Shown here in pieces: positions 1-8,970 of a stretch of 64,000 nucleotides of DNA. Below the pieces are notes generated by a model, which was not told where the DNA came from, did not search any database, and saw only the letters and a list, made by a program, of their open reading frames with translations. The position numbers were made by a program, and so were the translations under genes. The stretch comes from Moorella mulderi DSM 14980 (GTDB lineage: Bacteria > Bacillota > DSM-521 > Neomoorellales > Neomoorellaceae), in NCBI RefSeq assembly GCF_001594015.1, contig NZ_LTBC01000002.1:248001-312000 (forward strand), in the 5' to 3' direction. Every line of letters begins with the position of its first letter. Position 1 is the first letter of the stretch.

Positions 1-69
1 CCTAAAATAGGCGGCAAAAGGCGAGTTGATGCATAGAATATAGGGCAGGGCCCTGGAGGTGGCAAGGAC

Positions 70-348
70 ATGGAACCGAAGGTAAGAATGTGGATTGACG
101 CCCGCCAGGAAAAATTCCAACCTGGACGGCACCAGGAAGTCACCTACATTATACCCAACCTTGAAACGCCGGTCATCAGGGAAACAGTCTATTATACCCT
201 GGCAGCCCTGGTAAAGGAGATCCAGTTACCCCGGGAGGGCCAGGTCGATATGATGAAAATAATCTATGACCCGGAAAGGATTACACCTTCTTTTATAGAC
301 TATTTGTTACAGCAAAAGGGGGTTGAGTTCCGGCGACTGAGTCCCTGA
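70..348 (+). CDS. Hypothetical protein, 92 aa
   Basis: I do not recognise a family. The ATG is well placed behind a GGAGGTGG ribosome site at 54-61. The product is a soluble, mixed-charge protein with no membrane segment, signal peptide or cysteine; the middle (residues 25-60) looks helical/strand mixed. It is followed 69 bases later by another small protein gene on the same strand, so the two may be co-transcribed. Function unknown; confidence refers to it being a real gene. Confidence 0.6.
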   Translation: MEPKVRMWIDARQEKFQPGRHQEVTYIIPNLETPVIRETVYYTLAALVKEIQLPREGQVDMMKIIYDPERITPSFIDYLLQQKGVEFRRLSP

Positions 349-417
349 GGGGAAAACGGGTGAGCAGGATGCTCATCAGCAATTAAAAGTTAAATATGGT
401 AAAAGGAGGTTAAATAG

Positions 418-720
418 ATGAGCTGGTACAGCCAGCGGGCCGCAGAAATCCTGGCCGGGCAACAGTGGCAAAATTTGCGTTATGGTTACACCCCTGAGCT
501 CCGGCAGGTAACCATGACCCTGATTGTAAGCGACATGCGCACCGGGGAAGATGCCAAAAAAATTACTAATGCCCTGGGCAGCCTGCCGGGTGTAATTAAC
601 GTCAATGTTGTCCTCGAACGTCGCTGGGTGGTGATTACCTATTATTTGCCCCAGATAAGCCTGGAAATAATTGGTCAGCATATCACCAAACTCGGTTACC
701 ATTATATCCATAAATCATGA
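418..720 (+). CDS. Small protein with HMA-like (ferredoxin-fold) pattern, 100 aa
   Basis: The start is supported by an AAAGGAGG ribosome site at about 401-408. Residues 30-95 follow the strand-helix-strand spacing of heavy-metal-associated ferredoxin-like domains: a strand ending in LIVSDM, a helix with the KKITNALGSLPGV motif, a strand with VNVVLERRWVVITY, and a terminal LGYHY. The metal-binding CxxC of true HMA domains is absent, so metal transport is not implied. It precedes the M55 peptidase gene. The fold assignment is inference from pattern only. Confidence 0.6.
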   Translation: MSWYSQRAAEILAGQQWQNLRYGYTPELRQVTMTLIVSDMRTGEDAKKITNALGSLPGVINVNVVLERRWVVITYYLPQISLEIIGQHITKLGYHYIHKS

Positions 721-787
721 AGGAGTTGTTCTTAGGGCCGGTCAGGCCCTTTTGACATTTACCCGTCATAAGGGAGGAATGGCAGGG

Positions 788-1600
788 ATGCGGGTTTACA
801 TATCCGCCGATATGGAAGGCGTGGCCGGGGTAACTGCCTGGGAACAAGTGGAAACCATAGGTGGGGTGGAATACGCACGCTCCCAGAGACTAATGACGGC
901 TGAAGTCAATGCCGCCATCCGTGGCGCCCTTGAAGCCGGGGCTACCAGCGTAACCGTCAATGACGCCCACGGCAGGATGCGTAACATCCCGCCGGAAGAC
1001 CTGCACCCCGGGGCCCAGCTCATCAGCGGCACACCGAAAAAACTGGGTATGATGGAGGGTATAGACAGGGGCTTTGCTGTAGCCTGTTTCATAGGTTATC
1101 ATGCCCGGGCCGGCAGCCATGGCGTCCTGGCCCACACCTACAGCGACGTAGTCCACCGCCTGGAGGTTAATGGACAGGAAATGGGGGAACTGGGCCTGAA
1201 TGCCCTGCTGGCCGGCTATTTCGGTGTCCCGGTGGTCCTGGTGAGCGGCGACCAGGTCCTGGCCGGGGAAGCAAGGAAAATCCTTGAAGGAGTAGAAGCC
1301 GTTATTGTTAAAGAAGCAGTTAATTACCACGCCGCCAGGTCGCTCCCGCCCCGGCTGGCCAGGGAAAAAATCCGCCTGGGACTGGTCCGGGCCCTGAGCA
1401 AAAAAAGTTATCAACCCCTTGCGGCACCGGCCCCGGCAACGGTAACGATTAAATTTAACGACCCGGCCCGGGCGGCGGCAGCAGCTATCCTGCCCCGCAG
1501 CCGGTTCCTCGATGCCGCTACCGTAACTTACACGGGAGCCGATTACCTGGAAGCCTACCAGGCAGCAAGGAGCCTCATTACCCTGGCCAAAAGCAGCTAA
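788..1600 (+). CDS. dppA: M55 family D-aminopeptidase (DppA-like)
   Basis: A zinc peptidase of the DppA family, which releases N-terminal D-amino acids from short peptides. At 270 residues it matches the usual family length. Family metal ligands are visible: the ISADMEGVAG start (Asp and Glu), NDAHG, IGYHAR and GELGLNA. An in-frame longer reading exists, but ATG 788 is chosen because AGGGAGG at 771-777 sits ten bases upstream and the family begins with MRVYISADMEG. The enzyme is cytoplasmic (no signal peptide). The role may be recycling of D-Ala peptides from cell wall; the neighbours do not add to this. Confidence 0.9.
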   Translation: MRVYISADMEGVAGVTAWEQVETIGGVEYARSQRLMTAEVNAAIRGALEAGATSVTVNDAHGRMRNIPPEDLHPGAQLISGTPKKLGMMEGIDRGFAVACFIGYHARAGSHGVLAHTYSDVVHRLEVNGQEMGELGLNALLAGYFGVPVVLVSGDQVLAGEARKILEGVEAVIVKEAVNYHAARSLPPRLAREKIRLGLVRALSKKSYQPLAAPAPATVTIKFNDPARAAAAAILPRSRFLDAATVTYTGADYLEAYQAARSLITLAKSS

Positions 1601-1676
1601 TACCGGGACAGGGTTTTCCCGGCGTTCCAAAACGGAGTAAATTAAGGGTTCATCAGGTTATTATTCGCCATATATA

Positions 1677-1705
1677 TTGACAGCGAATTATGTAAGTAGT
1701 ATTAT
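1677..1705 (+). promoter_or_regulatory. Sigma-A type promoter for DUF302 gene
   Basis: TTGACA at 1677-1682 and TATTAT at 1700-1705 with a 17-base spacer, about 80 bases ahead of the DUF302 start. A near-consensus vegetative promoter. Confidence 0.7.
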
Positions 1706-1786
1706 AGTAAAGTCGAAAAGCATTTATAAAGCTCAACAATGAAAGCCAGACTTACTACAGGCCAACAGGCGAAGGAGGCATTTGGC

Positions 1787-2179
1787 ATGGATTACCAAGA
1801 CATCAGCTACACCGTGACAACTGAAAAAAATTTTGACGCCGCCGTGGCTTCCGTGGAAGAAGCTACTGCCGCGCAAGGCATGAAGGTCCAGCATATCCAC
1901 GATGTCCAGGCCACCCTGAAAAGCAAGGGCTACGCTTCTGAACCACTGAAAATCATTGAAATCTGCAATGCCCGCTACGCCCACGAAGTCCTGGCTAAAG
2001 ACGTCCTGATCAGCTTGATGATGCCCTGTAAAATAAATGTCTACACCCGGGACGGCAAGACTTACATCAGCGCCCTGCGGCCCACCATGCTGGCCAAATT
2101 TTATCCCGAAGCCGGCCTGGAAGAAATAGCCTCACAGGTGGACGCTAAAATCAGGGCCATTGTGGATGCAGCCCGGTAA
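1787..2179 (+). CDS. DUF302 domain protein, 130 aa
   Basis: The whole protein is a DUF302 domain: N-terminal strand (YTVTTEKNFDAAVASVEEA), central KIIEICNARYAHEVL motif and a C-terminal helix. DUF302 proteins are small homodimeric proteins of unclear function, sometimes linked to metal or heme binding. ATG 1787 is chosen because AAGGAGG at 1772-1778 lies eight bases before it; the longer reading from 1739 has no such site. It has its own promoter and is followed by a convergent gene at 2191, so it is probably monocistronic. The single Cys and adjacent Met residues in the central motif could be ligands, but this is speculative. Confidence 0.88.
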   Translation: MDYQDISYTVTTEKNFDAAVASVEEATAAQGMKVQHIHDVQATLKSKGYASEPLKIIEICNARYAHEVLAKDVLISLMMPCKINVYTRDGKTYISALRPTMLAKFYPEAGLEEIASQVDAKIRAIVDAAR

Positions 2180-2190
2180 GCATTAAGCTT

Positions 2191-2406
2191 CTACCCCTCA
2201 AACACATCGTCCGCCAGGGAGCGGGCTTCTTTTTTGCGCCGGGCAGTGGCTTCCGGATCCAGGACGACGGCGAGTTTAATCACGTCACCCTCTTTGGCGG
2301 CCCGGGGCAGGAGGGAGCGGGGCAGGGTAAAGGTGCGGCGGCCGTATTCAATTACGGCCATGTCTTCTTCAAAACGATCAATGACCAGCAATTCCCGGCG
2401 GGGCAT
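2191..2406 (-). CDS. DUF3006 domain protein, 71 aa
   Basis: A short protein matching DUF3006: LLVIDRFEEDMAVIE at the start, a PRSLLPRAAKEGDVIKL centre and a Lys/Arg-rich tail. The start at 2406 has a GAAAGGAG site just upstream; a longer reading to 2481 lacks one. It lies directly downstream of the ComEC-like hydrolase on the same strand (78-base gap). That pairing recurs in Firmicutes, where DUF3006 often follows a metallo-beta-lactamase-fold protein; its job is unknown, possibly a modulator or nucleic-acid-binding partner. Confidence 0.85.
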   Translation of the reverse strand: MPRRELLVIDRFEEDMAVIEYGRRTFTLPRSLLPRAAKEGDVIKLAVVLDPEATARRKKEARSLADDVFEG

Positions 2407-2483
2407 TATTTTACTCCTTTCACTTTTACTTTGCATCAGGTCGCTATAGATAGCAGGAATGCTACCGGCCTGGCCGTACAATG

Positions 2484-3545
2484 CTACTGTATAGTCACCT
2501 TCTGGCCGTCGGAGACGGCCGTTATGGTACCATCCTGGTCGGTACGGTAGATTTTAACCCCGGCTTTTTGTAGGCGTTGCAGGGTCTGGGCATGGGGATG
2601 GCCATAGTCATTCCCTTTACCCACGGAGATAACAGCATACCTGGGAGCCACAGCTTTGAGAAAAGCAGTGCTGGTAGAATAACGGGAGCCGTGGTGGGCT
2701 ACTTTGAGTACATCAGCCTTAAGAGGCCTGCCGCCGGCCAGCATTTCCTCCTCGGCGGTAGTACCGGCGTCACCGGTAAAGAGAAAAGCCGTTTGCCCGT
2801 AGGTGAGGTGCAGGACGGCGCTATAATCGTTTAGATCCTCATAATTACTTTTCGCCGGGCTGACAAAAAGAGCCTGGAGGCCCCCATCCATGGGCAGCGC
2901 AACGCCGGCTTTAGCCTCCATGGCCTTGAGGCCCTTATTTTTTATAGCCAGCAAGAGGTCCCGGTATGAATCAGAATTATGGGTCACCCGGGGAAGGTAA
3001 ACTTTACCCACCTGGAAGCTGTTAATTACCACGTCCAGGCCGCCTATATGGTCCTCATGGGGGTGGGTGCCAATGACAAAGTCCAGTATCTCAACACCGT
3101 ACTGCTGCAATTCCTGTACCACCCCCGGCCCGGCTTCACTGGTGCCACCGTCGATTAAAATGTTCTTGCCATCGGGCAACTGCACCAGGATGGCATCCCC
3201 CTGGCCGACATCCAGGTAATGGACGCGTAGCTTGCCGGTTTCAGCCGGTGGGGTTGAGGAGTCGGGAGGCTTTTCTTGAGATGTTGAGGTGCCAGGCGCT
3301 GCTCCTGGTGCAGGCGAAGCTGTTTGCGCTACCGGCTGCCGCGACTGGTTGGCCGGGGAAGGGGGCTGTTCCCCGGTAAGGTTACCACAGGCAGTAGCCA
3401 GGAAGAGGGTAAAAGCGAGGACGGCATAGATGGCCTGGCGTTTGGCCTTTTTCCCGGCCCGGCGCAAAGCAAGCCACCCGGTACTAACCGCGAGGAGAAC
3501 GGCAGTTAAAAATGCCAGGATGCTGATGGTTGCTACCTGTACCAT
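2484..3545 (-). CDS. ComEC-like metallo-beta-lactamase-fold hydrolase, membrane anchored
   Basis: The C-terminal 250 residues are the hydrolase domain seen at the end of ComEC/Rec2: HYLDVGQGDAILVQLPDG, ILIDGG, the metal motif GTHPHEDHIGG and the later VAHHGSRYST. Before it come two hydrophobic segments (roughly residues 3-24 and 40-55, the latter ending FLATACGN, a weak lipobox) and a Pro/Ser/Thr-rich linker, so the domain should sit outside the membrane. The competence channel part of ComEC is absent. Candidate roles are extracellular DNA or phosphodiester hydrolysis. Start at 3545 is preferred (AAGGGTGA upstream); an upstream in-frame ATG at 3620 would add 25 residues. It forms a pair with the DUF3006 gene. 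Confidence 0.85.
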   Translation of the reverse strand: MVQVATISILAFLTAVLLAVSTGWLALRRAGKKAKRQAIYAVLAFTLFLATACGNLTGEQPPSPANQSRQPVAQTASPAPGAAPGTSTSQEKPPDSSTPPAETGKLRVHYLDVGQGDAILVQLPDGKNILIDGGTSEAGPGVVQELQQYGVEILDFVIGTHPHEDHIGGLDVVINSFQVGKVYLPRVTHNSDSYRDLLLAIKNKGLKAMEAKAGVALPMDGGLQALFVSPAKSNYEDLNDYSAVLHLTYGQTAFLFTGDAGTTAEEEMLAGGRPLKADVLKVAHHGSRYSTSTAFLKAVAPRYAVISVGKGNDYGHPHAQTLQRLQKAGVKIYRTDQDGTITAVSDGQKVTIQ

Positions 3546-3692
3546 TAAATTCACCCTTAATAAAAGTGCTGGTTCAAAAATCCTCTTTAAAGAATAACAC
3601 CTGAAGACCTCCATCGTCAAAAGATCTCGTCAAAAATATAGATTAAGGGTTACAATAAAGACTGAAGTCTCCTGAAATGAGGTGTAGTTCGT

Positions 3693-5282
3693 ATGTATCG
3701 GCCAATAGTTATGGGTACCAACGGAATGGTGGCAGCGGCCCACCCGCTGGCTTCCCTGGCAGGAGTTAATATCCTCAAGCGCGGTGGTAATGCTATTGAT
3801 GCTGCCATTGCTATCAATGCCGTCTTAAATGTTACCCAGCCTCATATGTGCGGTATTGGTGGTGACTTGTTTTATCTTATTTACCTGGCCCGTACGAGAG
3901 AAGTAATTTTTCTTAACGGTTCCGGCCGGGCGCCCCGAAGAGCCAGTCTGGAATTTTTCCGGGAAAAAAGAATGGTTAAAATACCACCCCGTAGCGCCTA
4001 TGCTGTTACTGTTCCTGGCTGCGTCGCTGCCTGGGAGGATGCACGAGAACGTTATGGTACTATGCCCCTAGCTGATCTCCTGGCCGAGGCCATTACCTAT
4101 GCCGAAGGGCATCCTGTGAGCCATAAACTGGCCTGGTACATAACCGAACACCGGGAAGTTTTGTCCCGCTACCCGGATACAGCGGCCATCTTTTTACCCG
4201 GCGGGAGGCCACCCCGACCGGGGGATATTTTACGCCAGGATGACCTGGCTGCCACTTTCCGCCTCCTGGCCAGGGAGGGAAAAGCCGCCTTCTACCAGGG
4301 GCCAATTGCTGAAGCAATAACCAGAACCGTTCAAGAAGAGGGTGGTTTCCTGGCCCTCGAAGACCTGGCCGGCCATACTTCGACCTGGGGCCAACCGGTA
4401 GCCACTACTTACCGCGGCTATACCATTTACGAAACAGCGCCTAACAGCCAGGGTTTAACGGCCCTGTTGGAATTTAACTTGGTGGAAGGTTTTGACCTTA
4501 AAGCCATGGGCCTCGACACGTCCACCTACATTCACCACCTGGTAGAGGCCAAAAAGCTGGCCTTTGCCGACCGGGATGCCTATATTAGTGACCCGGATTT
4601 TGTGCAAATTCCTATCGATCATTTGCTCTCTAAGGATTATGCAGCCAAGCGCCGCCGTCTTATTGACCCGCAGCAGGCTATGGAAATAGCTGCCGGCAGC
4701 CAGTTGCGAGGCGATACCACCTACTTTGCTGTGGTGGACAGGGAAGGAAATATTGTTTCTTGCATTCAGAGTATTTATTTCCCCTTTGGTTCCGGCCTGG
4801 TGGCCCGGGGTACCGGTATTTTACTTCAAAGCCGGGGTGCTTATTTTTCCCTCGACCCCAGCCATCCCAACTGCCTGTCACCTGGTAAACGCACCCTCCA
4901 TACACTGATGGCAGCCATTATCACTAAGGGCGACAAGCCCTGCCTGGTCTTCGGTACCATGGGGGCCGACGGGCAGCCCCAGACTCACTTGCAGGTAATA
5001 TCCCGTTTCCTGGATTTCGGCTGCAACATCCAGGAGGCCATTGAAGCACCACGCTGGATCCATGGTAGGGCCTTGGGAGACGGACCGCCCAGCCTGAACC
5101 TGGAAAATCGTTTTGATCCTACCGTAATTGAAGACCTGCGCCGCCTGGGTCACAAAGTAACCCTTTTACCGGCCTGGTCAAATGAAACAGGTCATGCCCA
5201 GGGGATTGTAATCGACTATCAAAGGGGTGTCCTTATGGGTGGAGCCGATCCCCGTGGTGATGGTTATGCTCTGGGGTGGTAG
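3693..5282 (+). CDS. ggt: Gamma-glutamyltransferase
   Basis: An Ntn-hydrolase that cleaves or transfers gamma-glutamyl groups from glutathione-like substrates. The 529-residue length is normal for the family. It begins at the mature large-subunit motif (GMVAAAHPLASLAGVNILKRGGNAIDAA) without a signal peptide, so it is probably cytoplasmic. The processing site is GDTTYFAVVD, with the catalytic Thr following the GD pair, and the small-subunit oxyanion region GSGLVARGTGILLQ follows. The start is preceded by GAGGTGT. It diverges from the ComEC-like gene, with about 150 bases between them. The window contains two further gamma-glutamyl-type hydrolases near 37 and 44 kb, but not in the same operon. 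Confidence 0.93.
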   Translation: MYRPIVMGTNGMVAAAHPLASLAGVNILKRGGNAIDAAIAINAVLNVTQPHMCGIGGDLFYLIYLARTREVIFLNGSGRAPRRASLEFFREKRMVKIPPRSAYAVTVPGCVAAWEDARERYGTMPLADLLAEAITYAEGHPVSHKLAWYITEHREVLSRYPDTAAIFLPGGRPPRPGDILRQDDLAATFRLLAREGKAAFYQGPIAEAITRTVQEEGGFLALEDLAGHTSTWGQPVATTYRGYTIYETAPNSQGLTALLEFNLVEGFDLKAMGLDTSTYIHHLVEAKKLAFADRDAYISDPDFVQIPIDHLLSKDYAAKRRRLIDPQQAMEIAAGSQLRGDTTYFAVVDREGNIVSCIQSIYFPFGSGLVARGTGILLQSRGAYFSLDPSHPNCLSPGKRTLHTLMAAIITKGDKPCLVFGTMGADGQPQTHLQVISRFLDFGCNIQEAIEAPRWIHGRALGDGPPSLNLENRFDPTVIEDLRRLGHKVTLLPAWSNETGHAQGIVIDYQRGVLMGGADPRGDGYALGW

Positions 5283-5402
5283 AAAAAAGCCCCCCGGCAG
5301 CCACCGGCTATCGTTTGCCCCCGGCTATCTTTTTATTTTAGCAGGAAAAGGATAGGGAAGCGGCGAATGAATAGGTAGACATGACGTGAAAGGGGTCTAG
5401 CC

Positions 5403-7919
5403 ATGGCACGGAGCAAAAGAAAGACCGGGGCAGCATATATAAAAGAAGCACATAGAAAAGGCAAAGTAATCCCCTTAACAAGTGCCATCAAGGGCGGGAA
5501 AAATCAAACGGTAAATAACGCTGAAGATAACCTTGATACTAATACGCGAGTAACCCCCTGGCGCCGCGCCAAGGAAAAAAACAGCAGCGGGGAGCCCTTC
5601 TGGCCGTCCGGGGGCAACCAGACTTTATTTCTTCTGGCCTTTACTGGCCTGTTGTTGCTCCTCTTTTACCCGCCTTTTTTTCGCGGCCTCTTTTTCCCGG
5701 TAGAGCAGCGCTGGACCTTACTTTTTGCCGCCGTCCTGTTTTTCCTTACTTACCTGTGGAAGTTGTCCCGCCGGGAAGTAGCCTTCCTTAACCGGCCCCT
5801 GGATTTTGCAGCCGCGGCCCTGGTAGTAGTTTATATCCTGGCTGCCATCAAGCCGGCCAGCCGTAGCCTGGCCGTAGCTGAAGTAGCTAAGGTCCTCCTT
5901 TACTTTTTAACCTTCTGGCTGACTTCCCGCCTTGGCGGCCAGCGCCGTACCCTCTACCTGCTCCATGCCCTTTACCTGGCCGCAGTTGGAACCGCCGTGG
6001 CGGCTTTGCTCAGTGCCACCGGGATTGTTTATATTAAAGATGGGTTTGTCGGCGGGCGTTTCTTTTCCACTTTGCAGTACCCCAATGCCCTGGCCAGTTA
6101 CACCGGTGCCGGCAGTATCATCGGTTTTTACCTCTGGGCCCGGGCCGGCAGCCGCCAGCGGTATTTATACGCAGCGGCCAACTACCTGTTGCTCATGGTT
6201 TTCCTGGGGACAGGCTCCCGGGGCGCTTACCTCGTTTTCCCCCTGGTTATCTTCCTCTACTGGCTGCTGGCGCCAAAAGGCTACCGCCTGAATACCCTGG
6301 CTCACCTGGTGACCAGCAGCGCTGCCGCCCTGGCAGGCAATGCCCGGTTTATTCCCCTGGCCGTTGCTAAAGCCTATGGCCCGGCCTGGAGCTGGTTTGC
6401 CCTGGGCCTACTGGTAGCCCTTGCCGGCCAGCTTATTATCCAGGGAGCCGGCTGGAGCCTGCGGACCCCCAGGGCGCGCATGGCAGCCGTGGTGGCCGCT
6501 CTGGTCCTTCTCATTGGCGGCGGTATTTTCCTGGTCCAGCACCAGCTGGCGGTCACTCCGGTAGCAGGGGGCAGGCAACCGGCCAGTCTCCTAGCCCGGA
6601 TCCTGCCGCCCCAGATTATGGCCCGGCTCCAGGATATCAACCTGGAGACCAAAAGCAGCCGGGAACGGCTGATCTGGACTGGGGATGCGCTGAAGATGGT
6701 CCGGGAACGCCCCGTCCTTGGCTTTGGCGGTGGTGGCTGGGAAGCAGCCTACCGCCAGTACCAGAGTTACTTTTATAATTCCACCCAGGTGCACAATGAT
6801 TACGCCCAGGTAGCCGTAGAAACCGGTCTGGTGGGCATCGCTGTACTGGGAATTGTATGGCTGTTTTTCCTCCTGACTGCCCTGGGTAACTACCGTTCTT
6901 CCCGCGGCATAGAACGCCTCCAGGCCCTGGCTATAGGTATGGCTGCCTTGAACCTCGGCCTCCATGCCGCCATTGATTTCGACCTGGCCCTGGGAGCCGT
7001 CTCCATGATGCTCTGGGCCTGCTTCGGCCTGGCCAGGAGTATTGAAGGCCAGCGCCTGGGACCGGAGCCGGCCCTGGCCGCGGCAGTATTTAAAAATAAG
7101 CAGGCGGCTTACGTTACAGGAGCAGCCCTGGCAACCCTGGTCATCGTCCTTTTCAGCATTTCTTACCTGGCCGGGGTGACTAGCGCCCGCCAGGCGGCTG
7201 CTGCCCTGCAGCGCAACAACCTCCGGGCTACGGCCTCTTACCTGGAAGAAGCCAGCCGTTATGACCCCTTCACTGCGTCCTACAACAGTGACCTGGCCGG
7301 TATTTACCTGAAGGAAGGGAAAACTAAGGAAGCCCTGGCCCTGGCCCTGGCTGCCAGCAAAAAAGAGCCCTACAACCTGGCTATCTTAAACCGCCTGGCC
7401 GAAGCCTACTGGCAGGATGGTATGGTAGAGCAGGCCCTAGCGATCATGGAACGCGCCCGTCAGGTTGCTCCCTGGGTAGGCGCCAGCTGGGAGAACCTGG
7501 GGCAGGCTTATACTGCCGCCGGTATTAACTATCTACAGGCCGGCCAGCAGGACAAGGCGCGGCAGGTGTTCCAGCAGGTAGCGGCCTTGCCGGCAGCCGT
7601 AAAGGAAAAAGTGGATAGCCTGGGAGAATTCAAAGACCTGCACCAGCCCGGCGGGGTGACCCTGAGCCCGGCTATCCAGCTCCGGGCGGCCATTGGCCAG
7701 TATTTCCTGGGGCAGGAAAGGGAAGCGGCAGCCAATCTTAACGCCGCAGCTAAAGATGCAAAAATAAAGGCTGAAGCCCAGCTCTGGCAGGCAATACTCG
7801 CTTATTACCAGGGAGATACCGGCCGGGCCAACCAGCTCCTGGCCCAGGTGGAGAAGGCCGATGCCGGCCTGGCCAAACAATACGACCAGTTTAAAAACCT
7901 GCCGGTTCTTGCTAAATAG
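5403..7919 (+). CDS. O-antigen ligase/polymerase family membrane protein with TPR tail
   Basis: An 838-residue membrane protein. A basic, hydrophilic N-terminus (residues 1-75) precedes about ten to twelve membrane segments (roughly 80-560) of the Wzy/WaaL O-antigen ligase type; the periplasmic-loop signature is seen around RPVLGFGGGGWEAAYRQYQ and the conserved HNDYAQVAVETGLVGI. Residues 600-835 are helical TPR-like repeats (NLRATASYLEEASRYDP, YLKEGKTKEALALALA, EQALAIMERARQ). In Gram-positive bacteria such proteins are thought to polymerise or ligate surface glycans. The substrate cannot be told. No glycosyltransferase neighbours. The start has a weak ribosome site (AAAGGGG). Confidence 0.88.
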   Translation: MARSKRKTGAAYIKEAHRKGKVIPLTSAIKGGKNQTVNNAEDNLDTNTRVTPWRRAKEKNSSGEPFWPSGGNQTLFLLAFTGLLLLLFYPPFFRGLFFPVEQRWTLLFAAVLFFLTYLWKLSRREVAFLNRPLDFAAAALVVVYILAAIKPASRSLAVAEVAKVLLYFLTFWLTSRLGGQRRTLYLLHALYLAAVGTAVAALLSATGIVYIKDGFVGGRFFSTLQYPNALASYTGAGSIIGFYLWARAGSRQRYLYAAANYLLLMVFLGTGSRGAYLVFPLVIFLYWLLAPKGYRLNTLAHLVTSSAAALAGNARFIPLAVAKAYGPAWSWFALGLLVALAGQLIIQGAGWSLRTPRARMAAVVAALVLLIGGGIFLVQHQLAVTPVAGGRQPASLLARILPPQIMARLQDINLETKSSRERLIWTGDALKMVRERPVLGFGGGGWEAAYRQYQSYFYNSTQVHNDYAQVAVETGLVGIAVLGIVWLFFLLTALGNYRSSRGIERLQALAIGMAALNLGLHAAIDFDLALGAVSMMLWACFGLARSIEGQRLGPEPALAAAVFKNKQAAYVTGAALATLVIVLFSISYLAGVTSARQAAAALQRNNLRATASYLEEASRYDPFTASYNSDLAGIYLKEGKTKEALALALAASKKEPYNLAILNRLAEAYWQDGMVEQALAIMERARQVAPWVGASWENLGQAYTAAGINYLQAGQQDKARQVFQQVAALPAAVKEKVDSLGEFKDLHQPGGVTLSPAIQLRAAIGQYFLGQEREAAANLNAAAKDAKIKAEAQLWQAILAYYQGDTGRANQLLAQVEKADAGLAKQYDQFKNLPVLAK

Positions 7920-7989
7920 GTAGAGGCTCACCTGAGCGGTAAGTATCTGGTAATGGGGAAAAATACTCGGCAAGAACATTTACAGGTGG

Positions 7990-7995
7990 TATAAT
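7990..7995 (+). promoter_or_regulatory. TATAAT immediately upstream of the polyprenyl synthase start
   Basis: A perfect TATAAT lies only six bases before the ATG at 8002, with a poor -35 region. If used, the transcript would start at or near the start codon (leaderless). An AGGTGG at 7984-7989 could instead serve as a rather distant ribosome site. Confidence 0.35.
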
Positions 7996-8001
7996 GTAAT
8001 T

Positions 8002-8970
8002 ATGAAAGAGTTACCCCTCTGGCAGGAGGTACAAGCCGATTTACAAGAGGTAGAGGCTGAATTATTGCGCCAGGTGGATGCTCCCGACCCGGTCTTGAGC
8101 CAGGCAGCCCGGCACCTAGTCCAGGCGGGGGGAAAAAGACTGCGCCCGGCCTTTGCCATCCTAGCAGCTAAATGCTGCGGCGCCCCCCTGGAACGGGTCC
8201 TGCCCCTGGCCGTGGCCCTGGAAATGATTCATATGGCCACCCTGGTCCATGACGACGTCATCGATGCCTCGCCAATCCGGCGGGGGCGGCCGACGGTGTG
8301 GGCCCGCTGGGGCCAGGAGCTTTCTTTGCATACAGGGGATTACCTTTTTGCCCGGTCCCTGCTCCTGGTGGCCACCTATGACGATCCCCGTATCCCTTCG
8401 ATCCTGGCTTCCACCAGCGTCAAAATGGTCCAGGGGGAACTGTACCAGCTGGCCGGCACCTTTGACCTAGAGGTTACCTTGCGGGATTACCTGAAACGTA
8501 TTTACCGCAAGACGGCCTTGCTAATTGCCGCCAGTTGCCAGCTGGGGGCCATAGCTGCCGGGGCCGGGGAGGATTTTATCCGCCACCTGTACCATTATGG
8601 CCGCAACCTGGGGATGGCCTTCCAGATCACCGATGACGTCCTGGATATGGTGGCCGATCCGGAACGCCTGGGTAAGCCCATAGGTAGCGACCTGCGCCAG
8701 GGGGTTATTACCCTGCCGGCCATCTATGCTTTACGCTGCTCTCCCAAAAAGCAAAAGCTGGTTTGCCTGCTGGCCAAAAGGGATAAAACAGCTACGGAAA
8801 TTCTGGAAGTCATTGACCTCATTAAAGATTGTGGCGGCATCGATTATGCCCTGGGGCTGGCCGAGCGTTACCTGGCCCGGGCCAGGCAGCAGGCCATTTT
8901 CCTGCCGGAAGGACAGGCGCGGGATACTTTAATGGGCCTGACGTACTTTGTGAGGACGCGTGGTATATAA
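8002..8970 (+). CDS. Polyprenyl diphosphate synthase (trans, heptaprenyl/octaprenyl type)
   Basis: A chain-elongating prenyl transferase that adds isopentenyl units to an allylic diphosphate, most likely for the menaquinone side chain. Both Asp-rich motifs are present: DDVIDASPIRRGRPTVW (first) and FQITDDVLDM (second), plus the GGKRLRP substrate-binding stretch. At 322 residues it is full length. The stop codon overlaps the next start (TAATG at 8968-8972), so it is translationally coupled to sirC and is the first gene of the tetrapyrrole operon. The product chain length cannot be read with confidence. Confidence 0.9.
   Translation: MKELPLWQEVQADLQEVEAELLRQVDAPDPVLSQAARHLVQAGGKRLRPAFAILAAKCCGAPLERVLPLAVALEMIHMATLVHDDVIDASPIRRGRPTVWARWGQELSLHTGDYLFARSLLLVATYDDPRIPSILASTSVKMVQGELYQLAGTFDLEVTLRDYLKRIYRKTALLIAASCQLGAIAAGAGEDFIRHLYHYGRNLGMAFQITDDVLDMVADPERLGKPIGSDLRQGVITLPAIYALRCSPKKQKLVCLLAKRDKTATEILEVIDLIKDCGGIDYALGLAERYLARARQQAIFLPEGQARDTLMGLTYFVRTRGI

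Noticed and set aside
890-1630. Open frame opposite the M55 peptidase
   Set aside because: Fully overlapped by a gene with clear catalytic motifs; no start signals.
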